This document shows positions 53,196-54,930 of a stretch of 54,930 nucleotides of DNA, piece by piece (within the stretch, counting starts at the first letter, position 1; each line of letters starts with the position of its first letter). Below the pieces are notes generated by a model. The model was not told where the DNA came from and made no database searches. It was given only the letters and a program-made list of their open reading frames with translations. The DNA is from Helicobacteraceae bacterium (GTDB taxonomy: Bacteria; Campylobacterota; Campylobacteria; Campylobacterales; Sulfurimonadaceae): contig JAGGTH010000050.1 of NCBI GenBank assembly GCA_021163845.1, positions 1 to 54,930 on the forward strand. The letters run 5' to 3'. The translations under genes and the position numbers were made by a program.

Positions 53196-53387
53196 AAAGA
53201 TCAAATGATAGGGTGGGGTGTTATGGTTGTCTGCTAAGGGCAGTGTGATTTGCTTGGCTCCACGATACGAGCGAAAGGGATCAGGCTGGTTTACCCAATC
53301 CATATAACCAAGCGATCGAGCATAGCGATGTGGCGCGTGCTTGGTTTGCTCATGGTATTTAAAAATATCTTGTATATTTTTTTTCAA
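51828..53387 (-). CDS. SagB/ThcOx-type oxidoreductase with two nitroreductase halves
   Basis: 519-residue protein with an FMN-dependent nitroreductase fold. The N-terminal lead (KHAPHRYARSLGYMDW, then YRGAKQITLP) and CNASSGNLHPSEAYLLLP are SagB-like. The C-terminal half repeats the fold (ILKRRSVQMMD; ECGAIGQQLYLESTSQGLSATGIGCFLDDIFHELLG). SagB enzymes oxidise azolines to azoles in peptide natural products. Here I see no cyclodehydratase, precursor peptide or exporter, so this is a stand-alone member with unknown substrate. It directly follows the transglycosylase gene. Confidence 0.83.
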   Translation of the reverse strand: MKKNIQDIFKYHEQTKHAPHRYARSLGYMDWVNQPDPFRSYRGAKQITLPLADNHNTPPYHLIFTSQVPTAPLVLESLSQFLQFSMGISAIKSNGIDEWALRCNASSGNLHPSEAYLLLPPIQGVNEQTSIAHYAPKDHSLEILSCFESSLFETLPKGSFFILISSIIYREVWKYGERAFRYTQLDAGHAMRATQVSGLTLGWDSSLINSLSDTELNKIFGLDQERRFHPDETESADMLLLFSPQRSDESIDLSSLTSSTFDSIANTLASNHQKWPLISLIEEASSGTLSKKEKAEPFIVQREPSRDAKSVILKRRSVQMMDKSHSWISKKSFLTFLHSIQESFSGYQNSIDLVLFVHSVEEIDSGLYLYLRQENHLEDLKSSLDPSFTFEKREPKLFLLKKGDYRVIAQNISCNQSIASDGAFSLGMLASFSQEIMNYGEHRYKELYWECGAIGQQLYLESTSQGLSATGIGCFLDDIFHELLGLQSNKYQSLYHFTVGRGLSDPRILTKEPYAQRES

Positions 53388-54575
53388 CTAAGCTCCATAA
53401 TGCTGATAGTATGGTCCCATTCTTTTTGTTACATTTTTAAGGTAGTGTTTTGGCTCATCATAACGTAGATCCCTAAGAAGTCTATTGTAAACCTCTTTGG
53501 CTGAAAGTGAGTTAATAATAGGAGCAGCTTTCTTCATATTATAACTTCGTGTAAAAGCCCAAGCAATATTTCCCGCTCCCGTGTTGTACGCCGCGATAGT
53601 ACAATAAAGCCTTGCATCTGGATCTTTAATATCTTTGAGATATTTGTAGTAGAGGATATGCATGTAAGCTACACCCATTTCGATGTTGTTTTTACTGTTA
53701 TAGAGGTAGCTTCCAGTTACAAGTTTTTTTTGTTTGTAAAGAAAATTATAGGCATCGATTCCCGCACTTTTTGGCACGATCTGTAAAAGTCCATAGGCTG
53801 GGATATGTGATCTTGCTCTTGGATTAAAACTGCTCTCAGAGTGCATGATAGCAAAAACTAGAGGAAGAGGAATCTTTTGACGTGATGCTTCTTTTTTTAC
53901 ATCATTATAATAGATTTTTGAGCGTTTAAGCATGGTGTCTGATGGAAGTTGGACAGAGATACTATATACTTTTTGATGGGGTAGTTTTGTTGTATCAGCG
54001 CTTTGGATGTTGGAGGGTTTGACATGAGTATTTACATAAGTATCTATCTCCGCTTTACTTGGTTTTTTCTCAAAAAGAACGGGAGCCAGAATAGGTTTTG
54101 CATCCACTTTAGCATCTTTGACTTCTGCTGGTTTTTGCACCTTTGCTAGTTTTTGCTCGAGTGGGTCACTCTCTTGGAGCTCTTTTGTGTCGATCGTGAT
54201 CACTTTTGCGAGAGCTTCTCTTAGCTTTTGTTCTGCTTCTTTTGGACTTGAAGCGATGGTCTCCACTTGGATGCTCTCTTTTTCAAAGTCTACATCCGTT
54301 CTTGTTTTTTTGTCCTCTGTGTAGTTGACCATCTTCTTTTTTGTAGAAAGTTTAGGATCATGCCAAAGGGCTTCTATCTCTTTTTTATAGTCGTTGTATG
54401 CTTGCATTTGTGCTTGTTCATATGCCTTAAAAGCTTCTTCTTGCGATTTTTTATAACTTTCAAAGCTATCTTGTTCTTGCTTAAAGCCTTGCATCTGCTC
54501 TTTGGCAAAGTCTTGGGCACTCTGAGCATGTGCAAAACTTAAAAGAGATGCGAGTATGAGTGTATGTTGAAACAT
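53388..54575 (-). CDS. Lytic transglycosylase (SLT domain, MltC-like)
   Basis: Cleaves peptidoglycan glycan strands with 1,6-anhydro product. The 395-residue protein has a signal peptide (to AHA, residue 17), a Gln/Lys/Glu-rich coiled linker (about 20-200) and the SLT domain (about 215-385). The catalytic Glu247 lies in IMHSESSFNPRARS; AYGLLQIVP and AAYNTGAGN are the other hallmarks. It abuts the SagB-type gene downstream and lies 18 nt after the HIT gene upstream, so all three form one minus-strand operon. Confidence 0.92.
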   Translation of the reverse strand: MFQHTLILASLLSFAHAQSAQDFAKEQMQGFKQEQDSFESYKKSQEEAFKAYEQAQMQAYNDYKKEIEALWHDPKLSTKKKMVNYTEDKKTRTDVDFEKESIQVETIASSPKEAEQKLREALAKVITIDTKELQESDPLEQKLAKVQKPAEVKDAKVDAKPILAPVLFEKKPSKAEIDTYVNTHVKPSNIQSADTTKLPHQKVYSISVQLPSDTMLKRSKIYYNDVKKEASRQKIPLPLVFAIMHSESSFNPRARSHIPAYGLLQIVPKSAGIDAYNFLYKQKKLVTGSYLYNSKNNIEMGVAYMHILYYKYLKDIKDPDARLYCTIAAYNTGAGNIAWAFTRSYNMKKAAPIINSLSAKEVYNRLLRDLRYDEPKHYLKNVTKRMGPYYQHYGA

Positions 54576-54593
54576 ATCTTCCCTTTAAAAATT

Positions 54594-54930
54594 TTAGAAA
54601 TGACCCTGAGGATCTGCATCGCTAAAGTGTCCCCATTTAAGTTTTGCACCACCGAGAATATGAAAATGGAGATGTCCTACCTCTTGACCACCATTTTCAC
54701 CAATGTTACTAATTACCCTATAGCCAGTCTTTTCAATATTTACCTCACGCACAAGCTCATGCATAAACTGAGTCATTTTCCCCATGATATTAGGATCTAC
54801 TGTGTCAAAGCTATCTACATGCTTTTTAGGGATCACTAAGATATGGACAGGAGCCTTTGGATTGATATCATGAAATGCAAGAAAATCATCATTTTCTAAA
54901 ACAATATTTGAAGGGATCTCTTTGTTGACC
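54594..54930 (-). CDS. HIT-family (HINT-like) nucleotide hydrolase, partial
   Basis: The gene runs off the right edge; its 5' end is missing. The visible 112 residues include FLAFHDINPKAPVHILVIPKKHV and the histidine triad HLHFHILGG, typical of HinT-like purine-nucleoside phosphoramidases. The frame is open to 54930, and the N-terminal Cys/metal residues are not visible. It is first in the minus-strand run leading to the transglycosylase. Confidence 0.93.
   Translation of the reverse strand, partial: VNKEIPSNIVLENDDFLAFHDINPKAPVHILVIPKKHVDSFDTVDPNIMGKMTQFMHELVREVNIEKTGYRVISNIGENGGQEVGHLHFHILGGAKLKWGHFSDADPQGHF

Noticed and set aside
6247-53320. GCGATCG (HIP1-like) appears often, for example at 11240, 17240, 29878, 39197 and 51227.
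   Set aside because: In every case I checked it lies in one codon phase (GCG ATC G, Ala-Ile). This is codon and codon-pair preference, not a DNA-level motif like ACATCCCAAG.
51828-53387. A TOMM (thiazole/oxazole peptide) cluster around the SagB-type gene.
   Set aside because: No cyclodehydratase, Cys/Ser/Thr-rich precursor or exporter is present within several kb.
1-54930. CRISPR array, prophage or complete insertion sequence.
   Set aside because: No regularly spaced direct repeats, no transposase or integrase, and no phage genes seen on either strand.

Overview
The window is chromosomal DNA of a Campylobacterota (epsilonproteobacterial) species, most like Sulfurimonas or a close relative. 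This is inferred from family recognition, not from a search. Supporting traits are ribonuclease Y in a Gram-negative, an enlarged TrmB, a futalosine-type UbiD decarboxylase, a DUF1104 protein, a periplasmic rhodanese, c-type cytochromes, FliL, LpxK, and low-to-moderate G+C (about 37% by eye). Genes are tightly packed on both strands, often with ATGA overlaps and TTG/GTG starts. All four tRNAs encode CCA. I see no rRNA, CRISPR array, phage or insertion sequence with a transposase.

Layout. 1-380: tRNA-Val, tRNA-Asp and tRNA-Thr. 383-7681: rodA(-), then rluD, an FN3 lipoprotein, trmB, ftsE, ftsX and an EnvC-like protein (envelope growth and division). 7729-13050: thrC, a periplasmic rhodanese and the proline genes proC(-)/proBA. 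13068-19742: a membrane-anchored receiver protein(-), rsmH, ftsL, an RND permease, a truncated globin and tRNA-Met. 19831-25440: an OmpR-type regulator(-), an exported ankyrin protein, thiS, and minus-strand runs hypothetical-fliL-acpS and TlpA-like-ftsY-radA. 25503-31638: fthC, rny, a c'-like lipoprotein, a DcaP-like porin, a CDF pump(-), cmoB and a hotdog protein. 31643-36073 (minus): zupT-slipin-nfeD, a methyltransferase and an MBL hydrolase, interrupted by a 1.1-kb islet (34367-35460) bracketed by two inverted copies of a REP-like palindrome. 36125-48994: DUF455, nadE, a DegT aminotransferase, lpxK, argB, then the quinone/heme run ispB-hemA-proS-fxsA-dsb-hemC-ubiD. 49101-54930: two tandem mini-cytochromes, argH, osmC, a SagB-type oxidoreductase, a lytic transglycosylase and a partial HIT protein. 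The largest stretch without an assigned gene is about 200 bases (34862-35064).

Most novel observation: the 10-mer ACATCCCAAG occurs 13 times by my reading, where about 0.1 is expected. Copies lie in both orientations and in several reading frames, all inside genes. Its shorter core TACATCC occurs about 46 times, where about 7 is expected. This looks like selection on DNA rather than protein and resembles the DNA uptake sequences of Neisseriaceae and Pasteurellaceae. I know of no such sequence described for Campylobacterota.

Other points of interest are the palindrome-bracketed islet with a Met-rich protein and a broken PAS gene, an 83-nt imperfect palindrome between two tRNAs, a SPOR-TM-receiver protein with a degenerate Hpt domain, an EnvC-like protein that has lost all LytM zinc ligands, and the tandem cytochromes of contrasting charge.
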